Below, in pieces: positions 1-6,163 of a DNA stretch of 27,090 nt. The notes beneath the pieces are model-generated. The model searched no databases and had not been told where the DNA came from. It saw only the letters and a list, made by a program, of their open reading frames with translations. This stretch comes from JAYTQG01 sp043746815 (GTDB taxonomy: Bacteria > Actinomycetota > Thermoleophilia > Miltoncostaeales > Miltoncostaeaceae). Within the stretch, counting starts at the first letter, position 1; every line of letters starts with the position of its first letter. The DNA lies in the NCBI GenBank assembly GCA_043746815.1, contig JAYTQG010000056.1, positions 1 through 27,090 on the forward strand, in the 5' to 3' direction. The position numbers and the translations under genes are program-made.

Positions 1-63
1 CGCTGGCAACTCGGCCAGTGAACGTCCGGCGGCCGCCTTCGCGTCCGAGGCCCAGCTACCCAA
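1..63 (-). CDS. sufD: Probable start of SufD (partial, runs off the window)
   Basis: Twenty-one codons are visible from a TTG that overlaps the sufB stop codon. A GGAGGG ribosome binding site lies 5 nt before the TTG, inside the last sufB codons. The peptide (LGSWASDAKAAAGRSLAELP...) is too short to identify by itself. The call rests on position: in actinobacterial suf operons sufD directly follows sufB. SufD would form the scaffold complex for Fe-S cluster assembly with SufB and SufC. The exact start is an inference. Confidence 0.45.
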   Translation of the reverse strand, partial: MGSWASDAKAAAGRSLAELPA

Positions 64-1465
64 TGGAACCCTCCATCTGAAGCTCGATCAAGCGGTTCAA
101 CTCGACCGCGTACTCCATCGGAAGTTCCTTCGCGATTGGCTCGATAAAGCCGCGCACGATCATCGCCATGGCGGCCTCCTCCGAGAGCCCACGGCTTTGC
201 AGGTAGAAGATCTGGTCGTCGTTGACCTTCGAGACGGTCGCCTCGTGGCCGATTGACGTGTCCTCTTCCTGGATGTCCATGTAGGGGTAGGTGTCCGAGC
301 GGCTGTCATCGTCGAGGAGCAGTGCATCGCAGACGACCGAGGCCTTCACCCGCTTGGCGCCGGGCTCCACCTTCACGAGGCCGCGGTAGCTGGTGCGTCC
401 GCCGTCCTTCGAAACCGACTTGGAGACGATTGTTGAGGACGTGTCCGGAGCGACATGGACCATCTTCGCGCCCGCGTCCTGGTGCATCCCCTTCGAGGCG
501 AAGGCGACCGAGAGCACCTCGCCGCGCGCGCCGCGACCGGTCAGCCAAACGGCCGGGTACTTCATCGTGACCCGCGAGCCGAGGTTGCCGTCAACCCACT
601 CCATCGTGGCGTTCTCGTGGCAGACGGCGCGCTTGGTGACGAGGTTGTAGACGTTCGTCGACCAGTTCTGGATCGTCGTGTAGCGGCAGCGCGCACCCTT
701 CTTAACGATGATTTCGACGACCGCCGAGTGCAGCGAGTCCGACGAGTAGACCGGTGCGGTGCACCCTTCCACGTAGTGCACAAACGAGTCGGGCTCGCAG
801 ATGATGAGGGTCCGCTCGAACTGGCCCATGTTTTCCTGGTTGATCCGGAAGTAGGCCTGCAACGGGATGTCGACCTGCACGCCCGGCGGGATCCAGATGA
901 ACGAGCCACCGGACCAGACGGCGCTGTTCAGCGCGGCGAACTTGTTGTCCCCAGGGGGGATGACCGTCGCGAAGTACTCGCGGAAGAGATCCGGGTGCTC
1001 GCGCAGCGCGGTGTCACAGTCGGTGAAGATGACGCCCTTGGCGGCGAGGTCTTCCTTGATCGAGTGGTAGACAACCTCGCTCTCGTACTGGGCGGAGACG
1101 CCGGAGAGGAACTTGCGCTCGGCCTCCGGGATGCCCAAACGGTCAAAGGTCTTCTTGATGTCCTCGGGGACGTCATCCCAGTCGCGACCCTGGCGGTCGG
1201 ACGCGCGGATGAAATAGAAAATGTCCTGGAAGTCCATCTCGCTGAGGTCGGCACCCCAGTTCGGCATGGGCTTGCGGTCGAAGATTTCAAGCGCGCGGAG
1301 ACGAAACTTCGTCATCCACTCGGGCTCGTTCTTGAGCGCCGAGATCTCGCGGACGACCTCTGGGTTCAGCCCCTTCTTGGGCGTGAAAACCGAGGTTGAT
1401 TTGTCGTGCCAGCCGAACTTGTACTGGCCCATTCCTTCGAGTTCCGGCGGCGTCGTTGTCGACAC
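56..1465 (-). CDS. sufB: Fe-S cluster assembly scaffold protein SufB
   Basis: The 469-aa product matches SufB over its whole length and has the usual size. Recognisable blocks are the N-terminal GQYKFGWHDKST, the central WIPPGVQVDIPLQAYFRIN, the beta-helix segment with VEGCTAPVYSSDSLHSAVVE, and the C-terminal SIGHEATVSK block followed by an FIEPIAKELPMEYAVELNRL helix. SufB forms the cytoplasmic SufBCD scaffold on which Fe-S clusters are assembled. The start is GTG at 1465, preceded by GGAG with a 6-nt spacer. The gene is divergent from a sufR-like regulator, with candidate operators between them, so repression by the neighbour when clusters are plentiful is likely. The next gene downstream looks like sufD. 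Confidence 0.97.
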   Translation of the reverse strand: MSTTTPPELEGMGQYKFGWHDKSTSVFTPKKGLNPEVVREISALKNEPEWMTKFRLRALEIFDRKPMPNWGADLSEMDFQDIFYFIRASDRQGRDWDDVPEDIKKTFDRLGIPEAERKFLSGVSAQYESEVVYHSIKEDLAAKGVIFTDCDTALREHPDLFREYFATVIPPGDNKFAALNSAVWSGGSFIWIPPGVQVDIPLQAYFRINQENMGQFERTLIICEPDSFVHYVEGCTAPVYSSDSLHSAVVEIIVKKGARCRYTTIQNWSTNVYNLVTKRAVCHENATMEWVDGNLGSRVTMKYPAVWLTGRGARGEVLSVAFASKGMHQDAGAKMVHVAPDTSSTIVSKSVSKDGGRTSYRGLVKVEPGAKRVKASVVCDALLLDDDSRSDTYPYMDIQEEDTSIGHEATVSKVNDDQIFYLQSRGLSEEAAMAMIVRGFIEPIAKELPMEYAVELNRLIELQMEGSIG

Positions 1466-1503
1466 GGTGAGCTCCTAGCGCGGCGTTCCGCTTCGCAATT
1501 CCT

Positions 1504-1562
1504 TCTATAGGCTACCGACGTAGCCGGAACTCCGGTAGTGCTGCCTGCCTTTCGGCTATCCT
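1504..1562. promoter_or_regulatory. Divergent sufB/sufR promoter region with overlapping dyads
   Basis: Between the divergent genes lie two overlapping inverted repeats: GGCTAC-CGAC-GTAGCC (1510-1525) and CCGGA-AC-TCCGG (1524-1535). A TATAGA hexamer on the minus strand (1509-1504) directly abuts the first dyad and is a candidate sufB -10. TATCCT (1557-1562) is a candidate sufR -10 on the plus strand. A repressor bound to the dyads would block sufB and could affect its own gene. The dyads are seen directly; the operator role is inferred. Confidence 0.45.
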
Positions 1563-1591
1563 GACGACGAACTTATGAGACTGAGGCAGCG

Positions 1592-2317
1592 ATGAGCGCC
1601 CCCGAGCAATCGGAACTTGAGCGCGACATTCAACGCCTGGCCGGCGGGCTGGGCGATCCCACGCGCCGACGGATCTTCTTCATCGTTCGCGAAGCCGGTG
1701 GGCCCCAGACGAAGGATGATGTCGCCGCTGAGGCCGGGATCGACCGCCGCCTCGCCGGGTTTCACCTCGACAAACTTGTTGAGCAGGGGTTCCTTGCGGC
1801 CGACTTTGCACGAACGGGGGCCAAAACCGGTCCTGGTGCTGGCCGACCTGCCAAGCGCTATCAGCTCGCCGACGCCGAACTCGCGGGCGGGCTTCAGGAA
1901 CGCCACTACGAGGTGCTCTCGCAGCTCCTCCTCAAGGCAATGTCTGAAGGGGGAGATGGGGACCCACAGGCGGTGCTCGAACGGGTCGGCCGAGAGTTTG
2001 GGGAGGAGATCGGCCGAGCGGAACTTGCCGCGGGTCGGCGTTCTCACAACGGCGACGCGGCTGAGGTAGTCGGGGATGTCGTGCGCCTCCTGTCCCGCTA
2101 TGGATTCGCCGCTCGCGCCGAGGGCGAGGACAGCATCCGCGCATGTGCGTGTCCGTTTGAGGAGATGGCCTTCCTGGATCCCGCGCGTATCTGTGGTCTG
2201 GATCGCGCCATCTGGTCTGGGGTGCTGGCCGCGTTTTCTCCCGAGGCCCGAATTGACGAGAGCACGGCTCGCGCGCGGGGTGACGACGCCTGCGTCGCCC
2301 ATGTCGTGACCGCGTAG
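1592..2317 (+). CDS. sufR: SufR-like Fe-S-sensing transcriptional regulator
   Basis: This 241-aa protein has an N-terminal winged-helix domain (residues 10-75; GDPTRRRIFFIV, then VAAEAGIDRRLAGFHLDKLVEQGFL) of the ArsR/SufR type. Its C-terminal half carries cysteines at about 185, 187, 201 and 234 (CAC, ICG and DDAC contexts), suitable for binding an Fe-S cluster. Regulators of this type beside actinobacterial suf operons repress suf genes when they hold a cluster. The ATG at 1592 follows GAGG with a 5-nt spacer. A six-codon upstream ORF (1575-1595) ends in an ATGA overlap with this start and might couple translation. The assignment is strong from domain and position; which cysteines bind the cluster is inferred. 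Confidence 0.88.
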   Translation: MSAPEQSELERDIQRLAGGLGDPTRRRIFFIVREAGGPQTKDDVAAEAGIDRRLAGFHLDKLVEQGFLAADFARTGAKTGPGAGRPAKRYQLADAELAGGLQERHYEVLSQLLLKAMSEGGDGDPQAVLERVGREFGEEIGRAELAAGRRSHNGDAAEVVGDVVRLLSRYGFAARAEGEDSIRACACPFEEMAFLDPARICGLDRAIWSGVLAAFSPEARIDESTARARGDDACVAHVVTA

Positions 2318-2366
2318 CGTCTGCACCGCCCTCAGCGCCCCGCGAGCACCTGCGATCATTCCCCCC

Positions 2367-2780
2367 ATGAAGACGATCTTGACTGCGCCCTGGCGCTTTC
2401 TAGCGCGACGGGTTCGGCTGCTTGAGGTCGACTCGCTCGTTGTTGCCTCCCTGATGCTCGGCTACGTCGTGGCGATGATCTGGGAGGTTGTTCTCGGCCA
2501 TTTCGGCTTGCGTTTCTACCTCGCGATCGCCGCGTTGGTGATTACCGTGGTGGTCTTCGCGGTCTCACCATCGTTTCTGCGACGCTCGCCCGGATGGATG
2601 TCGACGGTACTCGTCGGGACCTTCGTCGCCTTCCTTGTCGAGAGCTCCATCACATCGACCTATGGATCTGGGCGCGGCCTGTTCTTCGCCTCCGCGGTGC
2701 CGATCCTGGCGATCGTCCTCTCGCTCTCGCTTCACGACATCATCTTTCGGCACGCAAAAACGGCGGAGCCTGAGGCCTGA
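2367..2780 (+). CDS. Small membrane protein, unknown function
   Basis: I do not recognise the family. The 137-aa product has four hydrophobic segments: about 22-43 (DSLVVASLMLGYVVAMIW), 49-68, 78-96 and 105-125 (GLFFASAVPILAIVLSLSLH). The N-terminus is basic (WRFLARRVRLLE) and the C-terminal tail is charged. It begins 49 nt after the sufR-like gene on the same strand but has no clear ribosome binding site, so it may be a read-through partner of that gene or have its own promoter. Nothing in the sequence links it to Fe-S assembly. Confidence 0.75.
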   Translation: MKTILTAPWRFLARRVRLLEVDSLVVASLMLGYVVAMIWEVVLGHFGLRFYLAIAALVITVVVFAVSPSFLRRSPGWMSTVLVGTFVAFLVESSITSTYGSGRGLFFASAVPILAIVLSLSLHDIIFRHAKTAEPEA

Positions 2781-2781
2781 T

Positions 2782-3396
2782 CTAACCCCGAGCGGCGAGG
2801 ACTGCAGCTCGCGCCGCCATTGTGTCCCGTAGGGCGGTGAGGCTCGGATAGGCGGTCATATCCATTTGAGTCTGCGTGGTGCGAAGTAGAGCCGGTGCCG
2901 CTGCCATGTCGGCAATCGTGTACGTCCCGAGGACGGTGCCGTTAGTCGCGACGAGTTGTTCAAAGGTGGCCATCATCGGCGCGATCTCCTCGGCGGCCAC
3001 CACTGCGCCCTCGAGGTCGATGGGCTTCGCGTTCCACCCAACTCCCGGAACGAAGCCCATCGCAAGCGCTTCGACACGAAAGAGGGCCGGACGAAAGGTG
3101 ATTGAGAAACGGTCCAAGAACTCGTCAACCCGAGCGGCCCCGGCCGGATCGGTGGGGTAGAGGTCATCTCGGCCAGCCGATCGCGCGAGGTATCGCAGAA
3201 TCGTGTTCGATTCCGCCAGATGAAACGTTCCGTCCACCAGCGTCGGAATTCCACCCAGGGGGTTGACCGCCAAGAGGGCACCCGGACGGGGCCGGGTGAA
3301 CGGAACATGGCGGAGCTCATGTGGAGCGCCGAGTTCGGCCAGCAGAATTCGCACCTTCAGCGCGTTCGAAGATTGGGTGTTGTCGTAAATGATCAT
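2782..3396 (-). CDS. Glutathione S-transferase family protein
   Basis: The 204-aa product has GST architecture. An N-terminal thioredoxin-like domain (1-78) starts MIIYDNTQSSNALKVRILL, contains the cis-proline block NPLGGIPTLVDG, and has the glutathione-contacting ESNTILRYLA helix. An all-helical C-terminal domain with FDR-type residues (EFLDRF) and the YTIADMAAAPAL N-capping segment follows. Such enzymes conjugate or reduce electrophiles with glutathione; most actinobacteria use other thiols, so the true co-substrate is uncertain. The gene is head-to-head with the MDR-like gene with only 23 nt between start codons, so each promoter must lie in the gap or inside the other gene. It converges with the membrane-protein gene. 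Confidence 0.88.
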   Translation of the reverse strand: MIIYDNTQSSNALKVRILLAELGAPHELRHVPFTRPRPGALLAVNPLGGIPTLVDGTFHLAESNTILRYLARSAGRDDLYPTDPAGAARVDEFLDRFSITFRPALFRVEALAMGFVPGVGWNAKPIDLEGAVVAAEEIAPMMATFEQLVATNGTVLGTYTIADMAAAPALLRTTQTQMDMTAYPSLTALRDTMAARAAVLAARG

Positions 3397-3419
3397 GGCG
3401 CGAGGGTGTCGAAACCGCG

Positions 3420-4274
3420 ATGAGCTGTCAAGCCCGTGCGCTCCTCTTGGACGCCGACCTCACGCTTCGCCTGGGCGTGATCACCGTTCTCGATCCGTTG
3501 CCCAACGAGGTGCGGGTTCGCGTCCGCTGGGCCGGAGTTGGTGATGCGGATTTGGCGGTCATTCGGGGCGGCGCTGACCTCCGAGCGTGGCCTGCGGTCC
3601 TCGGCCGGGAGGTCATGGGTGACGTGGACGCGGTGGGGAACGGCGTCGTCGGCCTCGAACCCGGACAGCCCGTCGTTTTAGACCCGCGAGTCCCTTGCCT
3701 GGCGTGTCAGGGCTGCGCCGAGGACCCTAACGCCTGTCGCGACCCAGGAACCCTGGGCCGTTCGCTCCCGGGAGGCTTCGCGGAATTCGTGACCGTTCCC
3801 GAACCGATGGTGCACGACATTCCGGAGTCGATCGATGGGGCCCTTGCCATCTTGGCCGCGCCGCTCGCAGTTGCGCTCCACGTCATTGGTGGACTGCTCA
3901 ATGGGAGAGCGCCGATTGTGCTCGCTGGCTATGGCACGGTCAGCGCACTGATCAACCTGGAACTCCGACGCTCCGATCCGGAACGCGAAATTGTGGTGGT
4001 GGAACGTGATTTGACCCGCGCGGCGGTCGCTGAGGCCCATGGTGCCACGGTGGTTGACGGACTCGAGCTGTGCGGCGAGGGTGTGATTGCGAGCGCTAAG
4101 TCGCCGCCAACACGGTTCACCAACCAGTTTCCCCTCGCGATTCAGCGCCTTGTCGACGAGCCGATGCGCTACCGCTCGGTGATCACCGAGCACGTCGCAA
4201 TTCTTCGGAGCCCCGCCCGCGTCGCCTCCGAGGCACACCAGCCAAGGGCCGTCGGGCTTCTCCTGGCGCTCTAA
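3420..4274 (+). CDS. MDR-family (zinc-type alcohol dehydrogenase-like) protein, short and lacking catalytic zinc ligands
   Basis: This 284-aa protein has the GroES-like N-terminal fold of medium-chain dehydrogenases. It keeps a structural zinc lobe with cysteines at 93, 96, 99 and 106, and a substrate-domain block GGFAEFVTVPE. A reduced nucleotide-binding region (IVLAGYGTVSALINLEL, then VVVERD) follows. The residues that normally hold catalytic zinc are changed: the usual GxCGTD is GVGDAD (Cys to Gly near 41) and the usual GHE is GRE (His to Arg at 63). It is about 60 residues shorter than typical members, the loss being in the C-terminal part. It may be a zinc-independent reductase, a binding protein or a decaying gene. 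It is divergent from the GST-like gene and overlaps the next convergent gene by 4 nt. Confidence 0.75.
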   Translation: MSCQARALLLDADLTLRLGVITVLDPLPNEVRVRVRWAGVGDADLAVIRGGADLRAWPAVLGREVMGDVDAVGNGVVGLEPGQPVVLDPRVPCLACQGCAEDPNACRDPGTLGRSLPGGFAEFVTVPEPMVHDIPESIDGALAILAAPLAVALHVIGGLLNGRAPIVLAGYGTVSALINLELRRSDPEREIVVVERDLTRAAVAEAHGATVVDGLELCGEGVIASAKSPPTRFTNQFPLAIQRLVDEPMRYRSVITEHVAILRSPARVASEAHQPRAVGLLLAL

Positions 4275-4555
4275 AAAACCTCGCGGTTTCGGGCAAACAG
4301 GACCGACATCCATCCCATGAGCCCCGCAGTGACCGCAGCGGCCACAGGGTCGGCTCCGCGTCCGTTGGTTGCCGCGTAGACGGCGTCAACGGCCATGGCA
4401 ACGCCGATCAACCCGAACATGCCCGCGCCGATCCAGTTCGCCCAACCCTTTGGCCGAAAGCGCTGAATGCCGGTTTCAACGATCTTGCGCTCGTAGTTGC
4501 GACGCCGTCCGCCCGACTTTGGTTTCTCGTCAGTGCGTTTTCCGATCTGTGCCAT
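4271..4555 (-). CDS. Small membrane protein with basic N-terminus
   Basis: The family is not recognised. The 94-aa product has a highly basic cytoplasmic N-terminus (GKRTDEKPKSGGRRRNYERK) and two hydrophobic segments at about 41-62 and 69-88, suggesting a two-helix inner-membrane protein. The ATG at 4555 is preceded by TACGAT with a 6-nt gap and by no ribosome binding site, so it is probably translated from a leaderless transcript. Its 3' end overlaps the MDR-like gene by 4 nt on the opposite strand. The gene is divergent from the thioesterase operon. Confidence 0.7.
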   Translation of the reverse strand: MAQIGKRTDEKPKSGGRRRNYERKIVETGIQRFRPKGWANWIGAGMFGLIGVAMAVDAVYAATNGRGADPVAAAVTAGLMGWMSVLFARNREVF

Positions 4556-4561
4556 GGCGAG

Positions 4562-4567
4562 ATCGTA
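4562..4567 (-). promoter_or_regulatory. Leaderless -10 (TACGAT) of the small membrane protein gene
   Basis: TACGAT on the minus strand ends 6 nt before the ATG at 4555. No Shine-Dalgarno sequence precedes the start. This matches the TAnnnT spacing typical of actinobacterial leaderless genes. Confidence 0.55.
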
Positions 4568-4583
4568 CCAAGGAGGGCGGTGG

Positions 4584-4589
4584 TAGCCT
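4584..4589 (+). promoter_or_regulatory. Leaderless -10 (TAGCCT) of the thioesterase operon
   Basis: TAGCCT is followed by 7 nt and a GTG at 4597 that opens the thioesterase frame. The AGGAGG at 4571-4576 is about 20 nt from that GTG, too far to serve as its ribosome binding site, which favours a leaderless start. Confidence 0.5.
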
Positions 4590-4596
4590 GCGCCGC

Positions 4597-5064
4597 GTGG
4601 ACGGACCTCCTCGACGCGTGATCGCAGACGCCGGGCCCACCGAGGCGCGTCCCCCCTTCCGGTTCAGTGTGCGCCAGCGCGTCCACTTGCATGACACCGA
4701 CGCGATCGGAGTCGTGTACTTCGGCAACTGGGCGCGTTTTGTGGAGCAGTCGGTGGTGGCCTACCGGCAGCACCTCGCGCTCGATCCCATGGGAGCGTCC
4801 GGCCATCATTACCTCATCCGGGCGTATGCAGTGGACTTCCATTCATCGGCTTTGCTGGGCGACGAGATCGAAATCTTCGTTCGGTGCGCGCATATCGGCC
4901 GCAGCAGTCAGGCCTTCGAAGCCAGGATCGACCGCGGGGATATGCATCTCGCAGACGCGAGGCTGACCGTTGTGGGCGTAGATGCGTACGGGCCGAACGC
5001 GCAGTCCACGCCGGTGCCCGACGAGATACGTCAGGCAATCGCCGCCTTCGATCCTCCCGCGTGA
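4597..5064 (+). CDS. Acyl-CoA thioesterase, 4HBT/YbgC-like hotdog fold
   Basis: The 155-aa product carries the 4-hydroxybenzoyl-CoA thioesterase signature HDTDAIGVVYFGNWARFVEQ near residues 28-47, including the catalytic-type Asp and the YFxNWxRFxE helix. It continues with hotdog-fold strands (AYAVDFHSSALLGDEIEI). Enzymes of this family hydrolyse acyl-CoA or acyl-carrier thioesters in the cytoplasm; the acyl group here cannot be read from sequence. The start is set at GTG 4597 because a TAGCCT hexamer lies 7 nt upstream; GTG 4618 is an alternative. The stop overlaps the amidohydrolase start (GTGA, 5061-5064), indicating an operon. Confidence 0.88.
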   Translation: MDGPPRRVIADAGPTEARPPFRFSVRQRVHLHDTDAIGVVYFGNWARFVEQSVVAYRQHLALDPMGASGHHYLIRAYAVDFHSSALLGDEIEIFVRCAHIGRSSQAFEARIDRGDMHLADARLTVVGVDAYGPNAQSTPVPDEIRQAIAAFDPPA

Positions 5065-5897
5065 CGCGGATTCTTGGCGAAGATCCGGTTCGCCTGGCGG
5101 CTGCGGGTCTCAATCTGGAGCGACTGCGAGCGATCGAGCGCGACGTTGAGGCTCAGCTCGAGCTTCCGCCGGGTCCACGACTGGATGCCCACGTTCACCT
5201 CGGGCGTGACGCAGATGGGCACGAGCTCTCGCCAGACGGACTGATTGCCGACCTCGACCGGTTCGCCGTTGACACCGCTGTCGCGTTTCCCGCCAATGAT
5301 CCGGGAAGTGACGGTACCTTCACCGTGCCGAACACCATGGTCCTCGACGCGGCGCGTCAGACGCCGGACCGCATCATTCCGTTCGTTCGACTTGACCCCG
5401 CGACGGCTCACGAGGGGTCACTGGTGGAATGGCATGCCCGCGGCGCTCGTGGACTCAAGCTCCACCCGGTTGCGCAACACACTCGGCCCGAGGGACCGGA
5501 GACGGTCGCGCTTGTCAGCGCGGCTGGCGAGCTCGGAATTCCGGTGCTCATTCACGCAGGCTTCGGTGCGCGTCCGCTTGCTGAGCCGCTTTTGGCGCTC
5601 ACGGCTCAGTGCCCACGCACGGACCTGATTCTGGCCCACGGGGGCAGAGGCGACGCCCGGGCGCTCCGGGATGCGTTCATCGGCAACCCACGTGTGGCCT
5701 TCGACACATCATTGGCCACCATTGCCGACCTGGTCGAGTTGCCGCCGGATCAGCTCGTGTTCGGATCGGATCGCCCCTACGGGGACCTTCTTTCGAACCT
5801 CGTTCTCGTCGCCGGCGCTGCCCGTCATGCGGGCTGGACCGAGGGCGAGTTCGCAGGTGTTCTAGGGGGCAATTTGGTCCGGTTTTTCAGCCGGTGA
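5061..5897 (+). CDS. Amidohydrolase (amidohydrolase-2 / TIM-barrel metal-dependent hydrolase)
   Basis: The 278-aa product shows the amidohydrolase metal-site pattern in order: DAHVHLG (HxH), a GLKLHP strand with Lys and His, LIHAGF (His), LILAHGG (His) and FGSDRPYG (Asp). This suggests a hydrolase or decarboxylase of the amidohydrolase-2 group (PF04909), although the substrate is unknown. It starts at GTG 5061, which overlaps the thioesterase stop by 4 nt, and its own stop overlaps the next start in the same way. The three genes are therefore probably one translationally coupled unit. A link between the thioesterase and this enzyme in one catabolic route is inference. Confidence 0.88.
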   Translation: MTRILGEDPVRLAAAGLNLERLRAIERDVEAQLELPPGPRLDAHVHLGRDADGHELSPDGLIADLDRFAVDTAVAFPANDPGSDGTFTVPNTMVLDAARQTPDRIIPFVRLDPATAHEGSLVEWHARGARGLKLHPVAQHTRPEGPETVALVSAAGELGIPVLIHAGFGARPLAEPLLALTAQCPRTDLILAHGGRGDARALRDAFIGNPRVAFDTSLATIADLVELPPDQLVFGSDRPYGDLLSNLVLVAGAARHAGWTEGEFAGVLGGNLVRFFSR

Positions 5898-6163
5898 ACC
5901 GCGCACAGGCCCTTCGCACAATCATGTTCGCGGCGCCCGCCGAGATGGCCCTTGTACGGCGCGACGCCGTCGCGGCGGCGCTCCTTGTGCAAGCTGCACG
6001 GGCGGCTGCCGACTCACCTGCAGAGGTACCCCTGCGCGAAGCGGCAACCATTTGCCGCACCCTCGACCTCGTTGACGCCGGTCCGGACGCGTCAGCGGCT
6101 CGAAAAGTGGTGCTCGCGCTGACGCGGATCGCGCTGCATGAGGCAGGTGAAGCGGGCCTTTAG
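5894..6163 (+). CDS. Hypothetical 89-aa helical protein, third gene of operon
   Basis: The family is not recognised. The start GTG 5894 overlaps the amidohydrolase stop (GTGA), the same junction type as the gene before, which supports a real gene. The product is alanine-rich and predicted mostly helical (EMALVRRDAVAAALLVQAAR; REAATICRTLDLVD; ARKVVLALTRIALHEAG), without membrane segments or a signal peptide. It could be a small subunit or regulator of its operon partners. Its end overlaps the convergent GGDEF-EAL gene by 4 nt. Confidence 0.6.
   Translation: MNRAQALRTIMFAAPAEMALVRRDAVAAALLVQAARAAADSPAEVPLREAATICRTLDLVDAGPDASAARKVVLALTRIALHEAGEAGL

Noticed and set aside
455..1399. Long plus-strand open frame opposite sufB
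   Set aside because: The minus strand encodes a clear full-length SufB; the plus frame is an R/D/V-rich GC shadow with no recognisable motif.
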